The notes beneath the pieces were generated by a model. That model saw only the letters and a program-made list of their open reading frames with translations, was not told where the DNA came from and searched no databases. Positions 22,416-32,000 of a DNA stretch of 64,000 nt are shown piece after piece. This DNA is from Streptomyces griseorubiginosus (GTDB lineage: Bacteria > Actinomycetota > Actinomycetes > Streptomycetales > Streptomycetaceae). The stretch covers positions 62,001 to 126,000 of the forward strand of contig NZ_KQ948741.1 of NCBI RefSeq assembly GCF_001514195.1, read 5' to 3'. Both the position numbers and the translations under genes were made by a program. How positions within the stretch are numbered: the first letter of the stretch is position 1; the number at the start of each line of letters is the position of its first letter.

Positions 22416-23845
22416 TGACCGACACCGCCACCATGGCGGGCCTGGACCCGGCCACCCTCGCCGACGTGCTGAGGCTGGCCGGGTCTGACGGCTTCGACCG
22501 CATCCAAGACCAGATCCGCCGCACCGGCGGCTGCTCCGACCCCATCCACCTGCAAGGCACGACGGTCACCCGCGACGCTACCTCCGGACAGGTCCTGCAC
22601 ACCTACTCGACTGACACCGAGCCCGGCGGACGCCTGCGGATCGCATGCGGCAACCGGCGGGCCTCCCGCTGCCCCGCCTGCGCCTGGACCTACGCCGGAG
22701 ACACCTACCACCTCATCCGCGCCGGACTCGTCGGCGACCCCGCCAAAGGCACCCCACACACGATCCGGGACCATCCCCGGGTCTTCGCCACCCTCACCGC
22801 ACCCTCGTTCGGCCCGGTCCACAACCGGCCCGACACCGGCCGCTGCCGCTGCGGCGTACGCCACCCCGAGGACGCCCCCGAGCTGGGCACCCCGCTGAAC
22901 CCGGCGACCTACGACTACGCGGGCGCGGTGCTGTGGAACAACCACGCCTCCGAGCTGTGGCGCTACTTCACGATCTACCTGCGCCGTGAGATCGCCAAGC
23001 GGGCCGGGCTCACGCAGAAGGACGCGAAGGAACAGTCCCGGATCTCCTTCGGCAAGGTCGCTGAGTACCAGAAGCGCGGGGCCGTGCACTTCCATGCCGT
23101 GATCCGCTTCGACGGACCGGACGGGCCGGACTCCCCGCCCCCAGCCTGGGGCACCCTCGAACTCCTCACCGGAGCGATCCGCGCCGCCCGCAAGCGCGTT
23201 GCCGTCGACGTCCCCGCGGCCTCCTATCGGCCGGACCCCGACCAGCCTGCCCGCGTCGAACCGGCCCGCACCCTGCGCTGGGGCGTCAAGCTCGATGTCC
23301 AGCCCATCAAAGCCTTCGGCGACGGCGAGGACGTCACCGAACAGAAGGTCGCCGCCTACGTCGCCAAGTACGCCACCAAAGCAGCCGAGACCACCGGCAC
23401 CGTTGATCGCCGGATCGGCAACAAGGAAGCGCTGGTCCTGCTCGACGTGCCCGACCACCCCGCCCGGCTGATCGCGGCCTGCCTCGACCTGCACCCGTTC
23501 TATCCGGACCGGAAGCTGCGGGACTGGGCCCACATGCTCGGCTTCCGCGGCCACTTCTCCACCAAGTCCCGCCGCTACTCCACCACGTTGGGCGCCCTCC
23601 GCCAGACCCGCGCCGACTACCGCGCCGCCCAGCAACGCGAAGCCCTCGGCCTGCCCGACCCCGACGACAACCCGGAGGCCACCACGCTCACCCTCGCCCA
23701 CTGGTCCTACGCCGGACACGGCCACACCCCCGGCGAATCCTGGCTCGCCGCCAACATCCGCCGCGACCTCCAACACAACCGGGAAGCCGCACGCGAAGCC
23801 CTCGCCGACCTGAATGGAGGTGATCTCGATGACTCGCACTGCTGA
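22415..23845 (+). CDS. Rolling-circle replication initiator (RepSA-like, HUH)
   Basis: This 476-residue protein shows HUH endonuclease motifs in order: FATLTAPSFG near residue 127, HFHAVIRFDG near residue 227 (metal-binding His-x-His) and VAAYVAKYATKAA near residue 313, which carries the catalytic Tyr. Cys pairs near residues 80-85 (SRCPACAW) and 147-149 (CRCG) suggest zinc binding. In pSAM2 the homologous initiator nicks a double-strand origin inside its own gene, so that origin may lie here too. It is the last large gene before the integrase pair. Confidence 0.9.
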   Translation: MTDTATMAGLDPATLADVLRLAGSDGFDRIQDQIRRTGGCSDPIHLQGTTVTRDATSGQVLHTYSTDTEPGGRLRIACGNRRASRCPACAWTYAGDTYHLIRAGLVGDPAKGTPHTIRDHPRVFATLTAPSFGPVHNRPDTGRCRCGVRHPEDAPELGTPLNPATYDYAGAVLWNNHASELWRYFTIYLRREIAKRAGLTQKDAKEQSRISFGKVAEYQKRGAVHFHAVIRFDGPDGPDSPPPAWGTLELLTGAIRAARKRVAVDVPAASYRPDPDQPARVEPARTLRWGVKLDVQPIKAFGDGEDVTEQKVAAYVAKYATKAAETTGTVDRRIGNKEALVLLDVPDHPARLIAACLDLHPFYPDRKLRDWAHMLGFRGHFSTKSRRYSTTLGALRQTRADYRAAQQREALGLPDPDDNPEATTLTLAHWSYAGHGHTPGESWLAANIRRDLQHNREAAREALADLNGGDLDDSHC

Positions 23846-23966
23846 GAAGACGCCCCGCAAGACCGTGATGACGAAGGACGAGTGGATCGCACAGCATCTC
23901 CGACGTGCCCCGGTGAGGGACGAAGAGTGGGTGCAGCGCCTCCTCGTCCTGCAAGGCAAGGCCTAG
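23829..23966 (+). CDS. 45-residue protein preceding the integrase
   Basis: ATG at 23829 follows a strong GGAGGTG and overlaps the end of the replication gene by 17 bases. The peptide (TRTAEKTPRKTVMTKDEWI, then RRAPVRDEEWVQRLLVLQG) is charged and helical. Its position two bases before the integrase is where excision or directionality factors are often encoded, but no excisionase helix-turn-helix is evident. That role is only a suggestion. Confidence 0.65.
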   Translation: MTRTAEKTPRKTVMTKDEWIAQHLRRAPVRDEEWVQRLLVLQGKA

Positions 23967-23968
23967 TC

Positions 23969-25390
23969 ATGGTCCCCAAGATCGCGGTCTATACGCGAAT
24001 CTCTCGGGATGACGAGGGCGACGGCCTCGGGGTCACGCGGCAACGCGAGGATTGTGAACGCTTGACGGACCTCCGGGGCTGGGCCGTGGCAAGAATCTAT
24101 GAGGACAACGACGTGTCGGCGTACAAGCGGAACGTGCGGCGGCCTGAGTTCGAGCTGATGCTGAGCGACCTGGCGGACGGGCTGATTGACGGGGTCGTGG
24201 CCTATGACCTTGATCGGCTCGCGCGTCAGCCGAAAGACCTTGAGCGGCTCATCGACATGTACGACGGGCGCAAGCGGCTTGTGTTCGCCACGGTCACCAA
24301 TGACGTGAACCTGGGGACGGCGGATGGTCGCACGATGGCCCGAGTCATGGTGGCGTTCGCCAACAAGTCGTCGCACGACGCGTCCCGCCGTATCCAGCGC
24401 AAGCACCTCGAACTCGCGCGACAAGGGAAGCCCAGCGGTGGCCCAGCTCCTTACGGGTGGCTCAAGGGCGGGCGCAAGGTCGACCCCGTCGCCGCCGAGC
24501 ACATCCGCGCTGCCCAGAAAGAGCTACTCGCTGGCGTACGGATCGGAACCATCCGAACGGACTGGCAGCGTCGGGGGATCGGCCACACCCGCGAGGGGAC
24601 TACCCGGCTCCCTCATCACCTCGTGGAACACATGCTGACCAACCCTAGGTTGTGCGGATACCGCACCTATCACGGTGAAGTCCTCCTCGACGACGACGGG
24701 CTATCAGTCATCGGCGAATGGGAAACCATCAACACCGTTGAGGAGTGGGAGGCCGTGTGCGCCGTGGTCTTGGAGCGCAAGCAGAAGTACCCTGGCCGCT
24801 CCCTCGCCCGGAAGTATCTGCTCTCCGGAATCGCTCGCTGCGGGCTCTGCCACGCCAAGATCCGAGGCCAGGTCAATAGGCGTCGTAAGCCGGGCTCAAC
24901 CGGGCCCAAGTTCAGCTATCAGTGCTCCGTCGTCAATGGTGGCTGCGGAGGGGTCGGCCGTGCCGGGGAAGCCGTCGATGAATTCGTCATCAGTCTCGTC
25001 CTGGCTGAGCAGCGTGAACGAGCTGCGAGCAGTACTGTCGAAGAGGCCGAACCGTGGTCGAATGCCTCCGAGTTGGCCGACGTCGAGGCGGACATCGCTG
25101 CCCTGACACAGGCCGCGAAGGCTAAAGAGATCACCGTGTCCACGCTGCTCCAACTGCTACCGGACCTGGAGCGTCGGCGCGATGAGCTGAAGGTGGAACG
25201 AGCGCGCTTCAGTAAGAAGCGTCAGCAAGCGGTGTCCCTGCACGTCGATACCGTCGAAGACTTCTTGGCGCTCCCCCTCGAGCGTCAACAAGCCTTGATC
25301 TTGCACAGCCTCTCGGCAGTCTTGATCCACCCCGCCGGGAGGGGACGGCGCAAGTTCGACCCCAGCTTGATCGAACCGGTGTGGCGTTGA
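23969..25390 (+). CDS. Large serine recombinase (integrase)
   Basis: This 473-residue protein has a resolvase catalytic domain at residues 1-150, with the nucleophile Ser in YTRISRDDEGD and the AYDLDRLARQPKDL helix. A recombinase domain (about 155-270) and a zinc ribbon with CGLCHAK and later Cys residues (about 290-345) follow. A coiled coil and C-terminal helix lie at about 395-450. The order and length match phiC31-type integrases. It is intact and ends 150 bases before attR. It explains the short att cores within the phosphoribosyltransferase gene. Confidence 0.93.
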   Translation: MVPKIAVYTRISRDDEGDGLGVTRQREDCERLTDLRGWAVARIYEDNDVSAYKRNVRRPEFELMLSDLADGLIDGVVAYDLDRLARQPKDLERLIDMYDGRKRLVFATVTNDVNLGTADGRTMARVMVAFANKSSHDASRRIQRKHLELARQGKPSGGPAPYGWLKGGRKVDPVAAEHIRAAQKELLAGVRIGTIRTDWQRRGIGHTREGTTRLPHHLVEHMLTNPRLCGYRTYHGEVLLDDDGLSVIGEWETINTVEEWEAVCAVVLERKQKYPGRSLARKYLLSGIARCGLCHAKIRGQVNRRRKPGSTGPKFSYQCSVVNGGCGGVGRAGEAVDEFVISLVLAEQRERAASSTVEEAEPWSNASELADVEADIAALTQAAKAKEITVSTLLQLLPDLERRRDELKVERARFSKKRQQAVSLHVDTVEDFLALPLERQQALILHSLSAVLIHPAGRGRRKFDPSLIEPVWR

Positions 25391-25539
25391 CCTGATTCAC
25401 GACCACTGACCACGGACGCGGGGCTGTGCATCTGCCAGCCTCGCGTCCTTGCGTTCTGCATCAGTACCGATCAGCCGGGCGTGACGCTGACCTGCGTATA
25501 TAGGGAGTCGACGACTACCCTCATTCAGTCAAGTACGCC

Positions 25540-25554
25540 TGGAGCGTTCTGCCT
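25540..25554. repeat. attR core of the serine-integrase element
   Basis: This is the partner of 16534-16548 (14 of 15 bases). Element sequence on the left includes a small inverted repeat (AGTCG-A-CGACT, about 25505-25515). The displaced chromosomal coding sequence lies on the right. Confidence 0.8.
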
Positions 25555-25605
25555 CCGGTGCACAGGTCGGGCGAGGCGCCCAAGGGCAACCGCGAAGCAG
25601 TCTGA
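25540..25605 (+). pseudogene. Displaced 3' end of the phosphoribosyltransferase gene
   Basis: Read in frame, this gives Trp-Ser-Val-Leu-Pro-Pro-Val-His-Arg-Ser-Gly-Glu and ends at TGA 25603-25605. It continues naturally from the residue where the gene at 16084 meets the element. It is the original C-terminus cut off by integration. The rest of 25391-25786 shows no other gene. Confidence 0.85.
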
Positions 25606-25730
25606 GTCGGGAGTTCTCCCTCAGCTCCTGCGGGGGTATCCCGTGCCGGGACCGGCACCGTCGCCGTGTGCAGTTCCTCGGCGGTCTCCCGCACCAGCAC
25701 TCGATCGTCCCGGACCAGGACCCACGCCGG

Positions 25731-25764
25731 GAAAGGGCCCTCGACGCAGGTCGAGGGCCCTTTC
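25731..25764. terminator. Terminator hairpin
   Basis: A perfect 15-bp stem (GAAAGGGCCCTCGAC) with a 4-base loop lies between the displaced phosphoribosyltransferase end and the convergent FG-GAP gene. It probably served both before the element integrated. Confidence 0.85.
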
Positions 25765-25786
25765 CGTGGTGGGGTGAGGCGGCGGG

Positions 25787-28000
25787 TTACCGTGCCGCGT
25801 AGCCGAAGCGGTCGCCCGCTGCCGGGAGGCCGCCCGTGCCGGGCTGGTACGTGGTCACCGGGGCGACCGTGCCGCCCGCGGTGACGTTGGACAGGGGCAG
25901 GGCGTACAGGGTGCCGTAGGTGGACGGGCCCAGGGGCAGGCCGACGTACAGCTTGGTGCCCGTGTAGTGGATGCTCGTGCCGAGCTGCTGGTTGGCGCCG
26001 GGGGCCGTGGGGATGCCGTCGCCGTCGCCCGCCTCCAGCCAACGGTCGTTGGCGCCGGGGGCGCCCAGGAGCGAGAACGTGTGCACCGCGCCCGCGTTGT
26101 CCGCCGTGTCGATGGCCTCGTTGGGCACGCCCACGGCCAGCTTCATCGTCGCCGTGGTGCTCACCGCGCGCGGTGCCGTGTTGATCGCGGTCAGGGCCGC
26201 GCCCATCCGGTCCCCCGCCTCCGCGGTGCCGGTCACGTCGTCGTCGCCGGTGCCCTGCGAGATGGTGTTGAGCTGGCTGAAGGTGCCCGCGGCGGTGATG
26301 CGGAAGGTCATCGCGTTGCCCGCGTCGGCCTTGGCGACGCCGTCGATGTCGAGGTCCTCACCGGGGGCGCCGACCGCGAGGATCGAGTCGGTGGCACTGG
26401 TCGCACCGGAGGGCCGGTACGGGGCGATGGCCAGGGAGTAGCCGAACTGGTCGCCCGCCTCGGCGCCGCCGGCCACGGTGTCCAGGTCCTGGTCGAGGCC
26501 GAACTTCGGAGTGGGCAGGCCCGCCGAGGTCAGGGTGTGGCTGAAGACCGCCAGGTTGCCCGCGCCCGCGTCGGCGCCGATGGTCTCACCGGGCGCACCG
26601 ACGGCGAAGAAGTTGGCGTCGGCCGCGACCGCGCTGCCGAAGCCGTCGTTCGCCTCCGCCGCGCCGGGCACGTCGGTGCTGTCCTGGTGGAAGACGGCGT
26701 TGGTGCTGGGACGGATGTAGAAGGCGGCGCCGGCCTTGGCCTTGCCGCTCACGGTCTCGCCCGGCGCACCGCTGACCACGAACGGCTCGCCCGCGGCGGT
26801 GGCGCCCGCGGCGATGGAGTCGCCGAAGCGGTCGCCGGCCTGGATGACGGATCCGGCCAGGGCGCCGGTGCCGGAGGCCTCCTCGAAGTGGACGTTCTTC
26901 ACCGCGCCGGTGCCGAGGCCGCCCGGGGCGCCGTGCAGGATGTCGATCATGCCGGCGTCGGCCACCGAGCCGAGGTCCTCGGCCGGGGTGCCCACGACCA
27001 GATCGGTGCAGCCGTCCTCGTTCCAGTCGACGGTGGACAGGGACTCGCCGAACCAGTCGCTGGCCTCGGCGGCTCCGGGAACCCAGTCGAGGTCCTGGTT
27101 GATCTCGGCGGTGCCCTTGCCGCCGCCGTAGACGATCCGGATCAGGCCGGCCGCGCCGACGCCGCCGACGGTCGCGCGCGGGTCGGAGATCGCGATGTCC
27201 TCGACGCCGTCGCAGTTGAAGTCGGTGACGCGGACCGCGCCGGTGGTGGCGCTCACCCAGGAGCCGAGGTCGTCCACGCGGGCGGCGATCCCGCCGGTAC
27301 GGGTCTCGCTCGCGTCGATGCCGTAACAACCGCCCTGGTACGACTGGCTGGCCAGGGCGGCGAGCTGGGCGGTTCCGCCCGTGCCGCGGACCAGGGGGCC
27401 GCCGGTGTCACCCATGCACGCGGCCACGCCGTTCTTGCCGGTGACGGTGGCCGTGGTGGCGGCGGACGAGTCGACCGAGAAGCCGCCGGTGTGGAGGCTG
27501 AGCGGCGCCCATTCGGTGGCGGTGCGGCCGTAGCCGGCGAGGGTGAGGGTCTCACCGGCGGTGGGCGCGGCGGTGGCCAGGGCGATCGGCGTGACGTTGG
27601 TGACCGGGCGGTTCAGACGGGCCAGGACGGCGTCGCGGTCGGTGCGCGGGACCAGCTGGACGATCTGGCGGGCGGCGCCGGCCGTGCCGGTCAGGTCGGA
27701 GCGGCCGATGACCGCGGTGGTCCTGGTGGCCGGCTTGCCCGCGGGCACGGTGAGGCCGGCGGCGGGGTCGGCGACGAAGCAACTGGCCGCGGTCAGCAGC
27801 CACTCGCGGTCGACGAGGACGCCCGAGCAGCCGCGGTCGTTCTCGCCGACGGTGATCTGGGCCGTGTAGGCGTAGGTGGTGTCGGCCGAGCCGACGGCGG
27901 GGCCGCTCACGGCGGCGGCGGGGCCCGCCGCGAGCACGGCGGAGCCGAGGGTCAGCGTGGCGGCCAGCGCGGTGAGGCGCGCGGGTCTGGCGTGTGTCAT
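25787..28000 (-). CDS. Secreted trypsin-fold/FG-GAP protein with degenerate triad
   Basis: This 737-residue exported protein has a signal peptide (ARLTALAATLTLGSAVLAAG) and a trypsin-like domain (about residues 40-255). At least six FG-GAP/integrin-type beta-propeller repeats follow, with DxNxDG-like and VGAPGE motifs (DFNCDGVEDIAISDP, DWNEDGCTDLVVGTP). In the protease domain the usual TAAHC is TAASC and GDSGGP is GDTGGP, so His and Ser of the triad are replaced while the Asp region (RDAVLARL) remains. It is therefore probably a non-catalytic binding protein. It lies 57 bases after a small secreted protein gene. Confidence 0.85.
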   Translation of the reverse strand: MTHARPARLTALAATLTLGSAVLAAGPAAAVSGPAVGSADTTYAYTAQITVGENDRGCSGVLVDREWLLTAASCFVADPAAGLTVPAGKPATRTTAVIGRSDLTGTAGAARQIVQLVPRTDRDAVLARLNRPVTNVTPIALATAAPTAGETLTLAGYGRTATEWAPLSLHTGGFSVDSSAATTATVTGKNGVAACMGDTGGPLVRGTGGTAQLAALASQSYQGGCYGIDASETRTGGIAARVDDLGSWVSATTGAVRVTDFNCDGVEDIAISDPRATVGGVGAAGLIRIVYGGGKGTAEINQDLDWVPGAAEASDWFGESLSTVDWNEDGCTDLVVGTPAEDLGSVADAGMIDILHGAPGGLGTGAVKNVHFEEASGTGALAGSVIQAGDRFGDSIAAGATAAGEPFVVSGAPGETVSGKAKAGAAFYIRPSTNAVFHQDSTDVPGAAEANDGFGSAVAADANFFAVGAPGETIGADAGAGNLAVFSHTLTSAGLPTPKFGLDQDLDTVAGGAEAGDQFGYSLAIAPYRPSGATSATDSILAVGAPGEDLDIDGVAKADAGNAMTFRITAAGTFSQLNTISQGTGDDDVTGTAEAGDRMGAALTAINTAPRAVSTTATMKLAVGVPNEAIDTADNAGAVHTFSLLGAPGANDRWLEAGDGDGIPTAPGANQQLGTSIHYTGTKLYVGLPLGPSTYGTLYALPLSNVTAGGTVAPVTTYQPGTGGLPAAGDRFGYAAR

Positions 28001-28056
28001 GAAGTCGGTTCCCTGGTGGGTGGTGGCGGATCGGGCAGACGAGCTCGGCCAAGGCG

Positions 28057-28563
28057 CTACTTGGCGGTGCGGAGCTCCAGGAGCGTCCACTCGCGGGCCT
28101 GTTCGTCCGCGCTCTCGCCCACCGGGGTCCAGGTGTTCTTGGCGATGTCGTACGACTGCTGCTCGCTGCCGACCGTCATGTCGGCCTCGGTGCTGTAGTC
28201 GTTGCCGCGGATGAGGTAGACCGAGGGCAGCTCCAGCGTCAGCCAGCCCGAGGTGCCCTTGACGTCGAAGCAGACCTTGCTCTTGTCGCGCGCCTGGACC
28301 TCCAGCTGCCCGGTGCCGCTCGTGCAGTCCGCGAGCGTGATGTGGCCGTCCCCGCGCTTGAGCAGGATCTTCTTCTCGGCCAGGATCTTGTCCGCCTGCG
28401 GGTAGTTGAAGTTCTCGACGGCGTAACCGGGGGCTTCGCCGGCCACCGGGGCCGTCGCGCCGGAAGCGCCACCGCTCCCGGTCACCGCGGCCCATGCCAG
28501 GGCCCCGGCGGTCAGGGCGGCCGCGGCGGTGCCCATGAGTCTTCTTCGATACCTCGACGGCAT
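28057..28563 (-). CDS. Small secreted protein
   Basis: This 168-residue protein has a signal peptide (RRRLMGTAAAALTAGALAWAA) and a mature domain of about 130 residues with two Cys (LADCTSGTG and KVCFDVKG) that may form a disulfide. ATG 28563 has GAAGGGA at good spacing; ATG 28581 is an alternative. It is upstream of the FG-GAP gene on the same strand and probably in the same operon. The domain is not recognised. Confidence 0.7.
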   Translation of the reverse strand: MPSRYRRRLMGTAAAALTAGALAWAAVTGSGGASGATAPVAGEAPGYAVENFNYPQADKILAEKKILLKRGDGHITLADCTSGTGQLEVQARDKSKVCFDVKGTSGWLTLELPSVYLIRGNDYSTEADMTVGSEQQSYDIAKNTWTPVGESADEQAREWTLLELRTAK

Positions 28564-28581
28564 GCGAAAACGTCCCTTCAT

Positions 28582-29038
28582 CACATTCCTCATTCCGGGC
28601 GGGGAATGGTGGATAACGCATTTCGCGCACGGGTGTGAAGGCACGCCTCGGATAAATGCAGTCCCCCACTCCCGGCGATGAAATGGCCCCCTGACCATCC
28701 GCCGGAAAACTGCTTGAGCGGCTATGCAACCCCGCGTTCGGGAACCTGTCCACTTCGTGAACTCCCCCAAATGGGACGAGTGTTGACAGTAGCGGGTGAG
28801 GTCCCTCACGTTCGTAAAGGGTTGTACGGGCGCTTATTGAGAAAGGATAACGAAAATGCTGGGAGGATGCGCGATAAGTCGGGCATAGGGGTCGGCCGAG
28901 ATGAATGCGGGGCATGAATTGAGTAGGAAAAATGTAAGGTGCAGTTAAAGACTGACGAGTTAGCGCGGGGGGGCGTGTGATGGCGTACGCAAATGTGTCA
29001 CTTCTTTCGGCCCCCGTGCTCGGCGAGGGAGAAACACG
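28582..29038. promoter_or_regulatory. Divergent intergenic region upstream of the toxin gene
   Basis: This region of about 450 bases is less GC-rich than its neighbours and has no supported gene. It contains TTGACA at 28783-28788, directed rightward, and the inverted repeat GTGAGG-TC-CCTCAC just downstream (28796-28809), a possible operator. The leader before the TTG start at 29039 ends with GAGGGAGAA. Confidence 0.45.
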
Positions 29039-32000
29039 TTGAGTGGCAGATTGCGGACCGCGCCGGCATGGCGCGGCTCCGTGGCGGCGCTGATAGCCCT
29101 GGTGATGGTCCTGGGCATCGATCTGCGCCCCGCCGCGGCTGAGGACACGGCACCGGCGTACAGCCGGGCCGACGTCCTCATCGAGTGGGAGCACGGCGGC
29201 GAGGGCGTCCGGCGCGAGGCCGAGGCGGCGCTGCTGGGTTCGATCGACGACGTCCAGACGTTCATGGATCAGGACCTGCCGGCCGCGCAGCTCGAGGACC
29301 TGCGGGTCGAGGTCGCGCAGATCATGGCCATCGGCGGCCCGTCGGTGCGCGAGGGAGCCAACACCGCGCTGGGCGGCGGTGAGACGGAGCTCCAGGCCTT
29401 CCTGGACGACGGCTACATCGCGGCCTACGAGGAGGACCAGCGGGTCCAGGCCGCGCAGGTCATGGCCTTCGGCGGTCCGGGCGTGAAGAAGGCGGCCAAC
29501 ACGGCGCTGAACGGCACGGCCGACGACGTGAGCGCGTTCTTGACCACCGGGCAGTACAAGGCGCGCGCCGACGACAACCGGGTCAAGGTCGGCAGGCTGC
29601 TGTACACGGGCGGCCCGAACGTGAAGCTGCTCGCGGGACAGGCCCTGGACGGCACGGACGAGGACGTACAGCAGTTCCTCGACGACGGCTGGGCGGTGGC
29701 GGCCGCGCGTGACCAGGAGACGATCACCGTCGCGCAGCTCGCCGACCTCGCCGACACGGCGCAGAAGCGGGCCAAGGAACTGACCGAGACCGCCAAGGAG
29801 GAGGCCGCCAAGGCGGCGAAGGCCACCCAGGCGGCAAAGGCCGCGGCGCAGGAAGCGGCAGCCGAGGCGCAGGAGTCGAAGGAGTCGGCGGGCCGGGCGG
29901 CCGCGGCCGCCTCCCGTGCGGCGGCCGCCGCCGACCGGGCCGCGCAGGCGGCGCGTACGGCGGTCTCCGCGGCGGCGGCGGCGAACGCGACGGCGCGCAT
30001 GGCGGCCTCTGCGGCCGCGCAGGCGGCCTACGCCGCCGGTCAGGCCGGCGGTGCCGCGAGCGCGGCGAGGGCCGCAGCCGGTGCCGCTGCCGGTGACGCG
30101 TCACGAGCCGCCGCGGCCCGTAAGGCCGCGGACAAGGCGAACGCCGCCGCCGCGGGCGCCCGCAAGGCGGCCGACGCTGCCGACCAGGCCGGTATCGCCG
30201 CCGAGCAGGCGGCCACCGCGGCAGGTGCCGCGGCCAGCGCCGGGGCGAACGCGGCGGCTGCCGCTGCCGCCGCCGCGGACGCCGGCCGGTGGGCCGGAGA
30301 GGCGGGCGCCAAGGGCGAGGAGGCGGCCGCCGCGGCCGCCAAGGCCAAGCGGCTCGCCGACCAGGCCAGTCGCGCCGCCGCCTCCGCGCAGTCCAACGCC
30401 CGGCAGGCCGCCACGGCCGCCCGGCAGTCGCGTGACGCGGCCAACGAGACCGCGGCGCACGCCGAGGCCGCGGCGATCGCCGCGAACAAGGCCGCGGACG
30501 CCGCTGGTCAGGCAGTGGACGCGGCCAAGGCGTCCACCGACGCGGCCAACGCGGCCACCGAGGCCGCGAACCGTGCGATGACGGCCGCCGAGCAGGCCTC
30601 GACCGTGGTGGAGCTGGCCCGCAAGGCCGACACCGAGCGGCTGGCGCAGCAGCAGGACGAGGCGGTCCTGGCCGCCGAGGAGGCCGCCGAGGCTCACGAC
30701 GAGAAGGTCGCCGCCTCCCAGTGGGAGATCGGCAAGGCCCAGGAACTCGGCGCGCAGACGGAGCAGTTGGTCACCGAGGCGGCCGCCGCCACCGATCTCT
30801 CGGTCACCGCGGCCAAGGGACGCCGGGCCGCGGTCAACCTGCTGAGCAGCGGCGGGACCTGGGTGAAGGACGCCGCTGAGGACGCGCTCGCCGGCAGCGA
30901 CGACGACGTGGCCGACTTCGTCCGCGTCCGGCTGGCCGTCGCGATGGAACAGGACGACCGCGCGAGCGTCGGCCACATCGCCACGACCTCCACGATCCCG
31001 GCGCAGCGGCAGGCCGCGCTGGACGTGCTGGACAAGCCGATCGGCGAGGTGCGGGCCTGGCTGCGCACCCGTGCCTACCCGGGCAAGGAGGACGACGACC
31101 GGGTCGCCGTCGGCAAGATCGCCGCCGAGGGCGGTCCGGGCGTGAAGGCCGCGGCGAGCCGGGCCCTGGACGGCACCGCCGCCGACCTGGCGGCGTTCCT
31201 GGAGACCGGGCAGTACGCGGCCCAGGAGGACGACGACCGCGTCGCGGTCAGCGAGGCACTCGCCGAAGGCGGCCCCGAGGTGCGGGCCGCGGCCCAGGCC
31301 GTGCTGTCGGGTCCCGCGTCCGGGCTGCGGCCCTTCCTGGAGATCGGCCTCCACCAGGCGCGGCAGCGGGACGCCAACGCGGCCGCCCACCTCGCCGAGG
31401 TCAACATCCTGCTCCAGGCCGCCTACAAGTCGGCGGCGCTCGCGCAGAAGGACGCCGCGGACGCGCAGAAGGTGGCCGCCCAGGCCCGCAAGGACGCCGC
31501 CAAGGCCACCGAATGGGCCACCGCGGCCGATGACGCGGCCAAGCGGGCCAACACGTACGCCGAACAGGCCGACAAGTCCGCCGACCAGGCGGAGGCCTCC
31601 GCCGCCGAGGCGGCCGAGTCCGCGAGGAAGGCACGCAACGCGGCCGCCTCGGCGCAGGCGGACGCACGCTCGGCGGCCCGCTCGGCGGAACGCGCCCAGC
31701 ACTCCGCCGCCATCGCCTACGGCTACTCCCTGGAGGCCAACAACTCCGCCTACCAGGCCGGTCTGTCCAAGCTGGCGGCCGAGGCCGACTCCGCCGCCGC
31801 CGCGAAGGCGGCCGGCGAGGCGATGAAGACCGCGGCCGATCTGCTGGTCGCGGAGCTGAAGAAGCAGATCCAGGACGAGGCGAAGCTGGAGACCAGCAAG
31901 CCGCTCAGCGACAACGAGCTGCGCGCCGCCCTCGAGCGGCGGCTGGTGGACTACCGCTCCATCGTCCTGGAGAACGGGGACCTGAAGCCGGGCGAGACGA

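Larger units (their letters stand above)
16534..25554. mobile_element. Actinomycete integrative element with serine integrase
   Basis: This 9.0-kb element lies between short att cores in the 3' end of the phosphoribosyltransferase gene. In order it holds a small membrane peptide, hairpins, the structured repeat and a divergent GntR repressor. A rightward operon follows: an unknown small protein, an FtsK-like ATPase, Spd-like membrane proteins, small Cys-rich proteins, an HUH replication initiator, a 45-residue protein and a serine integrase. All key genes look intact, so excision, rolling-circle replication and intermycelial transfer are plausible. This gene set is that of pSAM2-type elements but with a serine integrase. 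Confidence 0.88.

Noticed and set aside
25521..26042. 173-codon minus-strand frame over attR and the FG-GAP gene end
   Set aside because: It crosses a 15-bp terminator hairpin and a displaced plus-strand gene end, overlaps the FG-GAP gene in another frame, and has no domain.
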